A stretch of 64,000 nt of DNA from Variovorax sp037204085 (GCF_037204085.1 NZ_JBBCBW010000003.1:124001-188000), one strand, 5' to 3'. Shown: positions 1 to 8,835, counted from the stretch's first letter. The notes: generated from the letters alone by a model not told the origin. Numbers and translations are program-made.

Positions 1-114
1 GCGGAAACTGAAGAAATCATGAGCCAGATCCAGCTGCTGGCCGGGCATCAGGTGGCGGGGTTGGCGCAGCGGGATATCCGGTGGTTGAAGGCGAATGGGG
101 TTCTGACTTTTTGA
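1..114 (+). CDS. C-terminal end of an unidentified protein
   Basis: An open frame enters from the left edge and ends at a TGA at 112-114, giving 37 residues that finish in WLKANGVLTF. It is read in the same direction as the pilin gene that follows, with about 200 bases between them. The fragment is too short to assign a family; it shows no transmembrane stretch and no motif I recognise. That it is coding is inferred only from the uninterrupted frame and codon use like its neighbours. Confidence 0.45.
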   Translation, partial: AETEEIMSQIQLLAGHQVAGLAQRDIRWLKANGVLTF

Positions 115-133
115 GCCGACGGAAGGACTGGCA

Positions 134-178
134 TGACAAATTTGTCACGCTTTTGAGCCTTTACAAACGATTTGTGTC
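134..178 (+). promoter_or_regulatory. Candidate upstream activator site of pilA (PilR-like)
   Basis: A perfect 14-base palindrome, TGACAAATTTGTCA, lies at 134-147, and a second TGTCAC-bearing half-site lies at 175-180. They sit about 90-135 bases upstream of the predicted sigma-54 transcription start. Sigma-54 promoters need an upstream activator, and PilR sites in Pseudomonas pilA contain TGTC cores at a similar distance. That PilR is the protein is inference; no pilSR genes are in this window. Confidence 0.45.
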
Positions 179-241
179 ACTCGATGTAACTTGTGTACGC
201 ATGAAGTGACGGGTTTCGTCGGCCAAACGCTCGAAACGGGG

Positions 242-256
242 TGGCACGGATGCTGC
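242..256 (+). promoter_or_regulatory. Sigma-54 promoter of pilA
   Basis: TGGCACGGATGCTGC matches the -24/-12 consensus (TGGCAC-N5-TTGC) with one mismatch. The invariant GG (243-244) and GC (255-256) have the required 10-base spacing. The predicted start of transcription is near 268, leaving a leader of about 50 bases before the pilA ATG at 320. Major pilin genes are classically sigma-54 dependent. Confidence 0.85.
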
Positions 257-319
257 GGTAGGTACTGCGCTCCGGGCTTGGTTCCCGGGCTCAAACCAAC
301 CAACCTGGAGTTTCTTCAA

Positions 320-823
320 ATGAACCGTCGTTCTATCGCACGCAACGTGCAAAAGGGTTTCACGCTCATCGAACTGATGATCGTTGTCGCGATCATCGGT
401 ATCTTGGCTGCTATCGCTATTCCCCAGTACCAGACCTACATCGCGAAGTCGCAAGTCTCACGCGTAGTTGGCGAAACGGGCTCCCAAAAGACCGCCGTTG
501 AAGACTGCGTGAACAATGGCAAGGTAACCGCCAGCGCAACGACCTGTGCAGGCACGGCCACAGGCTCGAACCTGATCGTGACGACAGGTAGCAACACTGT
601 TAATGGCGGCGCTCCGGCTGCAGGCCTCGGCGCACCGATTCTTGCTTTCACTGGCACGGACGGCACTGCTACCCTGACGTCCGAATTTGGTAACAGCGCT
701 GCAGCCGTGATCAAGGGCAAGAAGATCATTTGGAGCCGCACCTCGGACGGCACCTGGACCTGCTCCTCTGACGTTGCGAAGAAGTACGAACAAGTTTCGT
801 GCCCCACCACGTCGGCAACGTAA
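320..823 (+). CDS. pilA: Type IV major pilin PilA
   Basis: A 167-residue type IVa prepilin. The short basic leader ends at Gly13, followed by the N-methylated Phe14 and the conserved Glu at mature position 5 (FTLIE), then a hydrophobic assembly helix to about residue 35. Four cysteines (63, 76, 148, 161) suggest two disulfides; Cys148/Cys161 would bound the C-terminal D-region loop. The PilD peptidase would cleave at Gly13 and the protein would polymerise into the pilus shaft. The ATG at 320 is chosen over an upstream in-frame ATG at 191 because the sigma-54 promoter (242-256) lies between them and CTGGAG sits 9 bases before 320. A paralogue follows at 1018. The C-terminus is Ser/Thr-rich, a possible glycosylation target for the oligosaccharyltransferase at 9486. 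Confidence 0.93.
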   Translation: MNRRSIARNVQKGFTLIELMIVVAIIGILAAIAIPQYQTYIAKSQVSRVVGETGSQKTAVEDCVNNGKVTASATTCAGTATGSNLIVTTGSNTVNGGAPAAGLGAPILAFTGTDGTATLTSEFGNSAAAVIKGKKIIWSRTSDGTWTCSSDVAKKYEQVSCPTTSAT

Positions 824-841
824 TCCGTCGCAGACAGACGA

Positions 842-866
842 AAGCCGCCTCCGGGCGGCTTTTTTA
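842..866 (+). terminator. Rho-independent terminator of pilA
   Basis: AAGCCGCC and GGCGGCTT form an 8-bp stem around a TCCG loop, followed by a T run. It lies 20 bases after the pilA stop and separates pilA from the second pilin gene, so the second gene needs its own promoter. Confidence 0.9.
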
Positions 867-974
867 CGTCTATTGGAAAGGTCACAGCAAAGTATGAAGT
901 TTGCTGCCTAGCTTATGAGGAAGGCCCCCAACGGGCAGCAGCCCATTCCGCGAAAGATTGCATGCAGTGTTTGG

Positions 975-990
975 TGGCACGCGAACTGCA
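975..990 (+). promoter_or_regulatory. Sigma-54 promoter of the second pilin gene
   Basis: TGGCACGCGAACTGCA matches the -24/-12 consensus as well as the pilA promoter does, with the same one-base departure (CTGC for TTGC). GG at 976-977 and GC at 988-989 are correctly spaced. Transcription would start near 1001, just before the ribosome site AAGGAGA (1007-1013). I see no TGTC palindrome upstream like the one before pilA. Confidence 0.83.
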
Positions 991-1017
991 ATGGGTTCTC
1001 CTAGCCAAGGAGAAAGC

Positions 1018-1512
1018 ATGAAGAAGGCTCAAGAAAGAGACCAAGGCTTCGCATTAATCGAATTGATGATTGTGGTAGCCGTGATCGGTGTGCTGGCAAG
1101 TATCGCGTTGCCCCAATATCGGACCTATATTTCCCACGCTCAAGTGACCCGTGTCATGTCGGAGGTTGGTGCATTGAGAACAGCCGTCGAAACTTGCGTC
1201 GTGGAAGGGCGTACAAGCGTGGGGGCAGGCAATTTGCAATGCGATCCAGGGGCCACCGGCTCCTCGCTCATGACCGTGCCTGCAACTAACGGCGCTGCTG
1301 CTACATTAGTAGAACTTCCGGCGGGTACTGGCGTTCCAGCTGTGAATTTTCCCGCTACTGGCGATCAGACAGCCGTCATGACGGCCACCTTCGGCAACTC
1401 GGCCGCTACGGTGCTTGCGGGCCAAACATTGACCTGGCAGCGCAGCACCACGGGAAATTGGACATGCCTCAGCAGCGTGCCCGCGACATACAAATCGTCG
1501 CAGTGCTTGTAG
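1018..1512 (+). CDS. Second PilA-like type IV pilin
   Basis: A 164-residue prepilin paralogous to the upstream PilA. The leader ends at Gly10, then FALIE with Glu at mature position 5, a hydrophobic helix, and four cysteines (60, 75, 150, 163) placed as in PilA. Shared landmarks include a TATFGNSAAT stretch and a WTC near the C-terminus. The start is the ATG at 1018 with AAGGAGA 5 bases upstream; an in-frame ATG at 958 is excluded because it lies upstream of the sigma-54 promoter. The Phe-Ala at mature positions 1-2 differs from the usual Phe-Thr. It could be a second major pilin, an alternative subunit, or a variant expressed in other conditions. Confidence 0.88.
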   Translation: MKKAQERDQGFALIELMIVVAVIGVLASIALPQYRTYISHAQVTRVMSEVGALRTAVETCVVEGRTSVGAGNLQCDPGATGSSLMTVPATNGAAATLVELPAGTGVPAVNFPATGDQTAVMTATFGNSAATVLAGQTLTWQRSTTGNWTCLSSVPATYKSSQCL

Positions 1513-1831
1513 CCCGGCCACTGCTCATTCGATAAGCCGCCCAGCAGTGGCAACGTTCGTTAAGAGGGTCAGAGACCCCGCAGGCAGGAATGATCTTCGT
1601 TCGCCAGCGGCCCGGAGTAGCTTTTAGGCCTGTCGAGTTGCGTACTTGGCAGATGCAGCGCGTAAATGCAGCGGGCCCCATGAAAACAGGGCCTGATGAC
1701 GCGCAATCAAAGAGAAACCTCGCATCGATTTGCCGCAATGAGCCTCAAGACTCGTTCAAGCGTTCCATACGGTTCCGATCAGAGGTGAGTGAGATAGGAG
1801 CTAGCGACCCGCCGCTCCTGATCTCTCTTCC
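1513..1831. other. Intergenic gap between convergent pilin and pilY1 genes
   Basis: No supported gene. Two weak inverted repeats are visible: CCACTGCT (1517-1524) with AGCAGTGG some 17 bases later, and AGGAGC (1796-1801) with GCTCCT (1814-1819). Either might end transcription of the converging units, but neither has a clear T run. An open frame crosses the gap on the plus strand but continues into pilY1 antisense and has no family resemblance. Confidence 0.5.
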
Positions 1832-4800
1832 TCAATCAATCGCTGGCACTTCCCGCCAGTTCAGCAACCGCAACGCCGTCCCCTTGCCAAAGTCGATCTT
1901 TGGCGAAGGTTGCTTGCCGTCCACGTCACCGCCCACGCCTTGGGTGACGCCGTCGTTGCTGACGATCTGCAGGTCAATAATTGCGCTGCTGTGCGATACG
2001 TAGGCGGTGCCAACGGGAAGCAATGCAGAAATACCCGTTCCGTAGTTCACCGCATAGATCCGGCTCTGGCCTGAAGGGCTGCAGGCATTGCCTGTGGTCA
2101 GCAGGCTCGAGAACACCACCACGCCGTTGAAGGAAGTGGGGTTCAACACCATGCGCCAGGCAATGGTGGTGTCCTTGCCCAGGTCCAGGTACCAACCCCT
2201 GGTGTTGCCATAGCTGATCGGGGTGGTGCCAATCAGATCGGTCTCCGTAACTTGCTTCAGGAGGCTCCGGGTTATCGGGTAAACGCCACCAGAGCTGAAA
2301 CTCCCCGGACCTCCATCCATGAGCGCATAGAAGCTCTGTATCGCGGACGAACTGATGTCGATTGTGTCCAGCAGTTGGCCCGTTCCGAACATGATGTAGC
2401 GCTTTTTGGACTTGGGGTCTATTTCCACGAGAGGCTGGGTGGTGATCGGCTGCGCATTTCCTTGCTCATCGGCAACCGTCGCGAGCTTCAACGGTGCAGG
2501 GTAGAAGCCTGTGCTGCCCTTTGCTGCCGTCACATCAAAACGCCAGAGTTGACCGTTCAGATCGCCTGCGTAAAGGGCGTCGGCCGTGCCGTCGGTAAAG
2601 TCGGAAATGTAGGCGGTCGCCTGGGTCAATCCGGACGAAGAAGTGCCGGTCTGAACCTTTTCGAGCAGCGCGCCGTTGCGTGGATTCACAAAATAGATAT
2701 AGCCGAAGCCGTCGCCGTTGTTGTAGCCCGAAGTAAGCACCACAACCCATCCATACTTCTTTGTCTTGAGCACGATTGGCGCGCCGAAGCTGAATCCCAG
2801 TGTGTCGCCGACACCTGCCGTGGCAGCCGTGAACTCCCACAAGACTTTGGTCTTGACGACAGCTTCGGTTGTCATGCTTGCGGGGTCGGTAATGTCGATG
2901 GCGTAGAAGCCCTTGCCTCCCTTGCCAAGGCCGCCGATAAGAACGGTGCGCCAGTCAGCGCCATTGCCATTGGCGCTGGTCGTGAAAGTGCCGCCGGCGG
3001 TATTGAAGTCGATGTCGAAGTACTTGGGCGACGCGTCTACGTAGTAGTGGTGTTCGTAGTCGGGGTTTCCGAGTTGGCGCAGCCCGTCGATCGTCGGAGT
3101 GGCTGGACTGCTGGGGCCGGAGAACAACACACTGGGCACATAGGCAAATTGCTCCTTGCCCGCGTTTGTTCCGGTGAAGGCGCCATCGAAGGCGTGCAGC
3201 ATGCCGTCATTGGCGCCTACATAGACCATGGTCGGCCGGCCCGCGCGTGCTGTCTTGAACGCGGCATACCCTGGATTCACGGTATTCGAAAGTGGCGCCG
3301 AAGGTGGGCCCACGGGTGTGACTTTTGCGTTCACGATATCGCCAAGGAGCAGCGTGCGCTGGCGATAAGGCTTAGTACTGTCCGTGGCGGTTCTTTCTTT
3401 GCTCCGGTCTCCGCGCAGGTAGTTGAGGAAATCGGCGCTGTCATCGCCCGCTGCCCACGGCGTGTCCAGCGCGGTCACTTGAGCCGCCGTGAGGTCGGCC
3501 TTGCGGAAGGGCACCCCGGCGGTGCCATTCCAGGTAACCACTTGCCGTCCGGTGTCCCAGCCGGTACCGGTCAGCTGCGCCTCAAGGGTCGTCGAGCTGT
3601 TCCACCGTTCGCTAACCGTGGGTACGCCGCCAGGGAAGGTGAGCAGGCTGGCTGTGAGCACGCCGGTCCACCCATTGGAGTCGTATTGCGACGAATAGGA
3701 AGCCGCGCCGCTTGAGGAAACCTGAGGACTTGAGAGCGAGAACGACGTGGTGTACGACTTGATGGCGTTGGCGATGCTCGCGAAAGCCCGTGTCAGCCCG
3801 TCGACCATTGCGTCTGGCTTGCCGGCGGTGAAGTAATTGTCCGGACGGGGTTGCGTGGTGCCGGTGCCGCGCGTGTCGGTGAGCAGGTCGGTGCTTGTCG
3901 CCCACCATGCCTGCGGAATCGGGCCGGTGAACGTGTAGGGGTCGAAAGTGCTCTCCAAGTTCTTGGGAACCTTGAGGCCGCCGAATTTCGATGCCAGGTA
4001 AAACTGATTGTTTGCCTGGAAGGCTTGCTCGAGCACGTCGACCCAATAGGTCTGGACAGTCTGCTTGCCGATGGTGTTGGCGTTGCCGGCAACGTCGGGA
4101 CGGATGTCCTTGGTGTTGGCATCGTAGGCAAGGCCCGCCATTCGGGCGGAGTTGTTGCTGCAGCAGTTGTTCGAGACGTTCGTGCGCGTGCCGAGATCGT
4201 CGCCCATTCCTTGCAACTGACCCACCTTGTTGGTTGCTGTCACCGCATTGACCGTACGGTCGGAAGAAACTTTCTCGGGTAGGTCTGGTTCGTTGGCCGT
4301 GTTGGTGTTACCCGGTACGTTCTTGTCCCCGTGGGTGTAGATGTCGCCAATGCCTAGAACAAAGTTGCGCTGGCACGAATACTGAATCGGATCGTCCCAG
4401 TTTTTGATTACCGGAAATCCATCGAGGCGCGTCGCGGTGGTAGCGGTATCCGCCGTATTCAGGTTGCTCCACTCAGGCACATTGCCCAGATTCCGGTAGT
4501 AGCGCAATGCTGCGTAATAGAGTTCGCTGACCGGGTCGTTGGACTTGTAGTTGCCTGGAATCAGTTGGCCGAACTTGTTGAGGTAGTTGATCACTCCGCT
4601 GTCGCTGATCGTCACGCCATTGGTGGACGTGTCGGAGGCATCTTTCGGGTTGGGATTGCGAACGAAAACACCGTTGTCGTCCCATTCCTTTTGGAGGTTT
4701 ACAACGTCGGGAAGGCCCGGCTCCGGCTGTAGGGGGCCGACGAATTTCTGACGCGCTCGCAGCACGGCACCATCACGTTGGTTGCCGCTTTCATTCAGGT

Positions 4801-5995
4801 AGCCGAATGCGCTGAAGCGCATTCTTCGCGAGTATTGCTGAATCAATCCTTCGGGCTTCCAGTTGGAGCCATATTGCTTGCAGTTGCTCTCCACGCCGCC
4901 GGGCGCGCTTGGTACGCATACTTTGTTGCGCATGGTGTAGTCGGCTGCGGTTGCTGCACCGATATCAGTCGTGAAGATGCCGAAAGAAGTGTCCCCCGGC
5001 TTTTTCCAAGAGAACTGCATGACGGCGCCGCCGCCGTTCTCGTAGTACTCGATCTTGACCTTGAAGCTCTGGCCAGCCGTCAGGGTCACCGTAGCGTCGT
5101 AGTTGGTGGGGCCTTGATCGATCCACTTGTCGATCAGAAGAACATCGGATATCCAGAGGCGCACGCCGTCGTCGGCGCGCACTCGGAAGGTATAGGTACC
5201 GCTCGCGGGGGCAACGAATGTGCCTGTATATCTAGCGGCGAAGTTGTCCTTCCCGATGTTCTTTGCAGGCTCATCCGAGCCCCAATCATGATCGGCGCTG
5301 TCCTGGGCAACGGTCGAGTTAGGGGTGCCTGCAAGCGTCTTGTTGGCATTCTTGAAGTATTCGCCCTTGAGCGCGCCGCCTGTGGTGGTGATCCGCATGG
5401 CATAACCCCGGCCATTGACCGAGATGCCGAGACTGCTGGCATTGCTGAAAGGTGTTGCGCCGGCTATTTCGCTGACGGGCAGGGTGCGATCGTCGAATAG
5501 GCCTTGCCCCGAGTGGTAGCCCTTCTCAAGGATGGTTTCGGTCGGCGTATCCACCACGCGCCGGCCCCCGGTCATGGCCCAGCGAAACGGGTCGATGGTT
5601 GCGGTTGCTGCCCAGTTCAGGAAATTGCCGCTCCACGTGCCCGCGACGGCACTGCACGTGTGGCCGGTTGCAACGCCGGTGGGATTGAAGTAGCTCTTGT
5701 CGCCGGTATTGGTCTCATTGCGTGTAGCGTCCACGATGTAGGTGTAGCACTTGTCCGGGTCGAAGTAACCCAGGAAGGTGCTGCTGCTCGCGTAGGCGGC
5801 CGTGTGCGCCGTGCGCGACGCGGTCGGCCATTCCACCGACAACGTCAAGGCTAGGTTGCCCGGCACGCTCGAAGTCGAAAACACGGGTTGGTTTGCCAGG
5901 CTGGCGGCTTGGCCCAGACTGGATATGCCGACCAATGCGGCTGCAAGCGCGAGGGTGCGGGTAAGGCGCGCAACAGAAGCTGAGGATGTATTCAT
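1832..5995 (-). CDS. pilY1: PilY1/PilC-type pilus tip adhesin with an inserted PA14 domain
   Basis: 1387 residues with a signal peptide (cleavage near AQA, residue 30). The C-terminal half, about residues 780-1250, is the PilY1/PilC beta-propeller: MVYVGANDGMLHAFDG, the GGKGFYAIDIT strand, and a YNNGDG loop. Residues about 211-345 form a PA14 domain (GEYFKNANKTLAG at its start, RADDGVRLWIS in the core), a carbohydrate- or ligand-binding module not typical of Pseudomonas PilY1. PilY1 sits at the pilus tip, primes assembly with the minor pilins and mediates adhesion. It is the last gene of the minor pilin cluster, 17 bases after pilX. The ATG at 5995 is preferred because the signal peptide begins there; a longer frame to 6124 would overlap pilX. 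Confidence 0.92.
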   Translation of the reverse strand: MNTSSASVARLTRTLALAAALVGISSLGQAASLANQPVFSTSSVPGNLALTLSVEWPTASRTAHTAAYASSSTFLGYFDPDKCYTYIVDATRNETNTGDKSYFNPTGVATGHTCSAVAGTWSGNFLNWAATATIDPFRWAMTGGRRVVDTPTETILEKGYHSGQGLFDDRTLPVSEIAGATPFSNASSLGISVNGRGYAMRITTTGGALKGEYFKNANKTLAGTPNSTVAQDSADHDWGSDEPAKNIGKDNFAARYTGTFVAPASGTYTFRVRADDGVRLWISDVLLIDKWIDQGPTNYDATVTLTAGQSFKVKIEYYENGGGAVMQFSWKKPGDTSFGIFTTDIGAATAADYTMRNKVCVPSAPGGVESNCKQYGSNWKPEGLIQQYSRRMRFSAFGYLNESGNQRDGAVLRARQKFVGPLQPEPGLPDVVNLQKEWDDNGVFVRNPNPKDASDTSTNGVTISDSGVINYLNKFGQLIPGNYKSNDPVSELYYAALRYYRNLGNVPEWSNLNTADTATTATRLDGFPVIKNWDDPIQYSCQRNFVLGIGDIYTHGDKNVPGNTNTANEPDLPEKVSSDRTVNAVTATNKVGQLQGMGDDLGTRTNVSNNCCSNNSARMAGLAYDANTKDIRPDVAGNANTIGKQTVQTYWVDVLEQAFQANNQFYLASKFGGLKVPKNLESTFDPYTFTGPIPQAWWATSTDLLTDTRGTGTTQPRPDNYFTAGKPDAMVDGLTRAFASIANAIKSYTTSFSLSSPQVSSSGAASYSSQYDSNGWTGVLTASLLTFPGGVPTVSERWNSSTTLEAQLTGTGWDTGRQVVTWNGTAGVPFRKADLTAAQVTALDTPWAAGDDSADFLNYLRGDRSKERTATDSTKPYRQRTLLLGDIVNAKVTPVGPPSAPLSNTVNPGYAAFKTARAGRPTMVYVGANDGMLHAFDGAFTGTNAGKEQFAYVPSVLFSGPSSPATPTIDGLRQLGNPDYEHHYYVDASPKYFDIDFNTAGGTFTTSANGNGADWRTVLIGGLGKGGKGFYAIDITDPASMTTEAVVKTKVLWEFTAATAGVGDTLGFSFGAPIVLKTKKYGWVVVLTSGYNNGDGFGYIYFVNPRNGALLEKVQTGTSSSGLTQATAYISDFTDGTADALYAGDLNGQLWRFDVTAAKGSTGFYPAPLKLATVADEQGNAQPITTQPLVEIDPKSKKRYIMFGTGQLLDTIDISSSAIQSFYALMDGGPGSFSSGGVYPITRSLLKQVTETDLIGTTPISYGNTRGWYLDLGKDTTIAWRMVLNPTSFNGVVVFSSLLTTGNACSPSGQSRIYAVNYGTGISALLPVGTAYVSHSSAIIDLQIVSNDGVTQGVGGDVDGKQPSPKIDFGKGTALRLLNWREVPAID

Positions 5996-6012
5996 GACGG
6001 GTCCGCGATTTG

Positions 6013-6621
6013 TTATTCGGGTTTCGTGAAAGAGGACTGCAGAAACACCTGGGTATCGCGAGGGCCGTCCACGCGAACGCTCAATCGATAAACCAGCGCC
6101 TTCGGCGGCGGAGGCCGCTGCCATTCCTGCGCACTGCCACCGCGCACGTCAGTGGTGGCCGGCGCATACACGCAATTGGTTTTGCTCGGCGCCCCGGGCG
6201 CGTTGCACAAGCGGTCGATGACGTAACGAACCTTGACCTGGTCTTTGCGCGAGGCGTCTTTGATATCGTTTGAAGCGCTGGCGACCGTTTCGAACGCGTC
6301 GTCACTAAGCAGCGCAAGCGGGATGCCGCGGTCGTTAGAAGACAGCTGTTCAGCGCTGTAGTTCTGAGCCTTTACGCTCACAAGATCGGCACCAGCGGCA
6401 GACAGCGCACCGGTATTGAAGAGTTTCAACGCTGTGTCTGCTGCCTGTTCGCCTTGGTTGACCAAGTCGCGTTTGAAAGCCAGGTTACCCGCGCTCGAGA
6501 GCGAGGTATTCATGGAGCGCATTACCGCAACACCACCAGCCAGAAGTACGACGAGAACGATGAGGCAAAGCAGGAGCACGACGCCGCGTTCTGCGGGTCG
6601 CCGGGACAGAGGAATATTCAT
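6013..6621 (-). CDS. pilX: Minor pilin PilX
   Basis: 202 residues. A short leader ending ERG (Gly13) precedes a very hydrophobic helix (VVLLLCLIVLVVLLAGG), as in PilX-type minor pilins, which often lack the Glu at position 5; it is absent here too. The central region is charged and the C-terminus resembles the PilX_N/PilX family of Burkholderiales. Its ATG (6619-6621) overlaps the pilW stop (6618-6620) as ATGA, indicating translational coupling. With PilV, PilW, FimT and PilE it would form the priming complex carrying PilY1. Confidence 0.85.
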   Translation of the reverse strand: MNIPLSRRPAERGVVLLLCLIVLVVLLAGGVAVMRSMNTSLSSAGNLAFKRDLVNQGEQAADTALKLFNTGALSAAGADLVSVKAQNYSAEQLSSNDRGIPLALLSDDAFETVASASNDIKDASRKDQVKVRYVIDRLCNAPGAPSKTNCVYAPATTDVRGGSAQEWQRPPPPKALVYRLSVRVDGPRDTQVFLQSSFTKPE

Positions 6622-7820
6622 GATGAAGGCAGCAGCAGCATGTTGCGCAACGGGATGGTGAGTTCGACGACCCGGTAGCGGTAGCGGCGGGCTTCGCCTT
6701 CCGGCAATTCGACTTCGTCTCGAGCGATACCGGTGCCGCTGAACATCGCTGGAATCTTGAGGGTGACCTCGTCTTTTTCGAGCGTGCTGCTTCGCAGTAC
6801 CAGACCGACGCGAACGGCGACGATCTTTCTGGCGGCTTCCGCGATTTGCTCTGCGGTGGTGCCTGCGGCGGCCATCTTGGTCGCAAGGGCGTAGTCTGCT
6901 GAGTCGGGCGACGCCCACGAATCAAGAATGCCGTCCTTGTTGGCGTCGACGCCGTAGATCGCATGCATTTCCATCACCCCATCAGCCAGCGCCTGGGAGG
7001 CGTCGGTTCCGTTGCTGCGCAACAGGTCGTAGCTGAACAGCGTGCGATCGCTGCTCACGCCGAACAGCTGGAACTGCACATTCTTGGCATCGTCGTTCCC
7101 CAGCAGAGTGAGGTATGCCGAGCCGCTCCCGGCGAGGCCAGCGAGCGTGGTTCCGGCACCCTCCGTGTAGTACGTACCCGTACCGCCCAACGTAAGCAAC
7201 TCGTTGCTGGCACTGTCGACGAAAGTCGAGGCGACTTGCTCGAGCAGGCAGTCCGCTCCAACCTGGCTGATCAGCGTCAGGTCGTTCTTCTTCAACTGGA
7301 CGGTGTTGTCCAGGCGCAATATGTTGGCGCTCGCACCCGCTGCGATGATTGGCCGGGGCACGTCACCCGCGGCTCCATTGCCGCCCATCACCATCAGTAC
7401 ATCGGAAATCCCATCGGGAGACTGCCCCTTCCCGATCACCAGTGGCGCAACGCGTAGATTGACGGTGCCAGCGGCACCCCCCAGGAATTTCTCAAATGGA
7501 ACTGGAAAAGCGGTCGCGCGCGGCAATATCGCGGTAGCGCCTCGCTTGACCTGCGGCTTGCAACCGAATACGCCGAGGTCCCACGACTGCGTGAAGCCGG
7601 AGCCGGCACTGCGTACCGCACGGTCGAGCAGGTAGGCTGCGTAGGAGCCCGACTGGCCCATGTCGTTGACGGACGTGGTCGTCCGTTTGGCCGATTCGCC
7701 GAATGTCACGGCACTGGTGACCGCCAGCGTCACGACCAGGCCGATGATCATGGCGACCAGCAGCTCGACGAGTGTCAGGCCGCGCTCTCGTGTGGCCGAT
7801 GGAGTGTGCAACTTGTTCAT
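6618..7820 (-). CDS. pilW: Minor pilin PilW
   Basis: 400 residues, the usual size for PilW. Prepilin leader MNKLHTPSATRERG is followed by LTLVELL with Glu at mature position 5, then a hydrophobic helix and a large C-terminal globular part. The PilW signature is supported by length, by the motif LLDRAVRSAGSGF shortly after the helix, and by its place between pilV and pilX. The start overlaps the pilV stop by one base; the stop overlaps the pilX start by four. Confidence 0.88.
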   Translation of the reverse strand: MNKLHTPSATRERGLTLVELLVAMIIGLVVTLAVTSAVTFGESAKRTTTSVNDMGQSGSYAAYLLDRAVRSAGSGFTQSWDLGVFGCKPQVKRGATAILPRATAFPVPFEKFLGGAAGTVNLRVAPLVIGKGQSPDGISDVLMVMGGNGAAGDVPRPIIAAGASANILRLDNTVQLKKNDLTLISQVGADCLLEQVASTFVDSASNELLTLGGTGTYYTEGAGTTLAGLAGSGSAYLTLLGNDDAKNVQFQLFGVSSDRTLFSYDLLRSNGTDASQALADGVMEMHAIYGVDANKDGILDSWASPDSADYALATKMAAAGTTAEQIAEAARKIVAVRVGLVLRSSTLEKDEVTLKIPAMFSGTGIARDEVELPEGEARRYRYRVVELTIPLRNMLLLPSS

Positions 7821-8215
7821 CAGGGCAGTACGACGCGTGTTGTGAGTTGGCTGTCTGCATCGTGCGATGGAGCGCGCCATTTGATGACCACGGTGGCGGC
7901 CGTGCCGTCCACATTCACCTGTCCGTCCCCGGCAGGCAGGCCGCCTGTTTCCGGGCTTGCAACCCGGGTTTTCCAACTGGCCAAGGCGCCAGCAGGGACA
8001 GTCGCCGATTTGTTGAGCCACATCAGTGCAACCACCTCATTGGCAAGCAACGCAGCGCGATTGCGGTCTTCGGCATCGCTCGACAGGCTGATCGCCCGTG
8101 CTTGAAGACCAATCAGACCGAGCAAGCCCAGCGAGAAGAGCAGCACCGAAACAAGAATTTCGAGCAATGCGACGCCGGTTTGCGCGCGGCTCGAAGAGAT
8201 GCAAGGGCGTTTCAT
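7820..8215 (-). CDS. pilV: Minor pilin PilV
   Basis: 131 residues. Leader ending Gly14, then VALLEILVSVLLFSLGLLG, with Glu at mature position 5; the LLEVLVS-type run is typical of PilV. The family usually is about 130-180 residues. The ATG at 8215 overlaps the fimT stop as ATGA, so the two are translated together. A longer upstream frame to 8272 is only the fimT shadow. Confidence 0.85.
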   Translation of the reverse strand: MKRPCISSSRAQTGVALLEILVSVLLFSLGLLGLIGLQARAISLSSDAEDRNRAALLANEVVALMWLNKSATVPAGALASWKTRVASPETGGLPAGDGQVNVDGTAATVVIKWRAPSHDADSQLTTRVVLP

Positions 8216-8835
8216 GGCGAGGCTGGGCAGCCGTCGGGCTGACTGTCCGAGAGAGTTCGGGCCGGATCGCACAAGCGGACCTGCCCACCCAGGGCGACGG
8301 TGACCCGTAGCGGACGGTCTCCTTCAACCCGATCGCTCATTTGAATGGTGTACGAGTAAGCGGCGGTCGTGGGAAGTGTGCAGACAGCGCTGGTCACGCC
8401 TGGCGAGGGATTTACAGCAAGGCGGCCAAGGGAGTTGAAGCAGATCGCCGCCGGCCCCGAGATCACGACATTCGACCCGACGTCGCGCAAGATGCCGGCT
8501 TCGACGAATGCGCTGGTTTCGCCGCTGGTCATGGACGGCACGGTGTTGATCGCCCAGTTGTTGCCATCGGTCTTGGCCGTGTAGCCACTCGCGCTGGGCT
8601 TGTCGTCTGTCAGCGAGAACACAACTTGCCTGCTGCGGCGGGTCGCTTCGGCCTGGGCGAGGCGCAGGCCGTTCTGCAGCGAATCGCTGACAGTGCGAAT
8701 CTTGTTGTTCCGAACCCACCCGATCATCGATGGCGTGGCAAGAGCGCCAAGGAGCGCCATGATCGCGACGGTGACGATCATTTCGACCAGGGTGAAGCCC
8801 TGTTGTCGCTCGCAGGAACCCTGCTGCTTCAGCAC
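8212..8835 (-). CDS. fimT: Minor pilin FimT/GspH type
   Basis: 207 residues if translation begins at the GTG at 8833-8835, which has AAAAAAGGGA just upstream and overlaps the end of pilE by 7 bases. The leader MLKQQGSCERQQG gives cleavage before FTLVEM (Glu at mature position 5), followed by a GspH-like region (NNKIRTVSDSLQNGLRLAQ) typical of the FimT/FimU family. An ATG at 8889 would give a 31-residue leader and lies inside pilE, so it is less likely. Confidence 0.85.
   Translation of the reverse strand: MLKQQGSCERQQGFTLVEMIVTVAIMALLGALATPSMIGWVRNNKIRTVSDSLQNGLRLAQAEATRRSRQVVFSLTDDKPSASGYTAKTDGNNWAINTVPSMTSGETSAFVEAGILRDVGSNVVISGPAAICFNSLGRLAVNPSPGVTSAVCTLPTTAAYSYTIQMSDRVEGDRPLRVTVALGGQVRLCDPARTLSDSQPDGCPASP

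Noticed and set aside
958..1017. Extension of the second pilin to an ATG at 958
   Set aside because: It would place the start upstream of the sigma-54 promoter and add a non-prepilin leader.
2252..3715. Long plus-strand open frame opposite pilY1
   Set aside because: Pilus gene homology is clear on the minus strand; the frame is the usual GC-rich antisense shadow and its protein has no family likeness.
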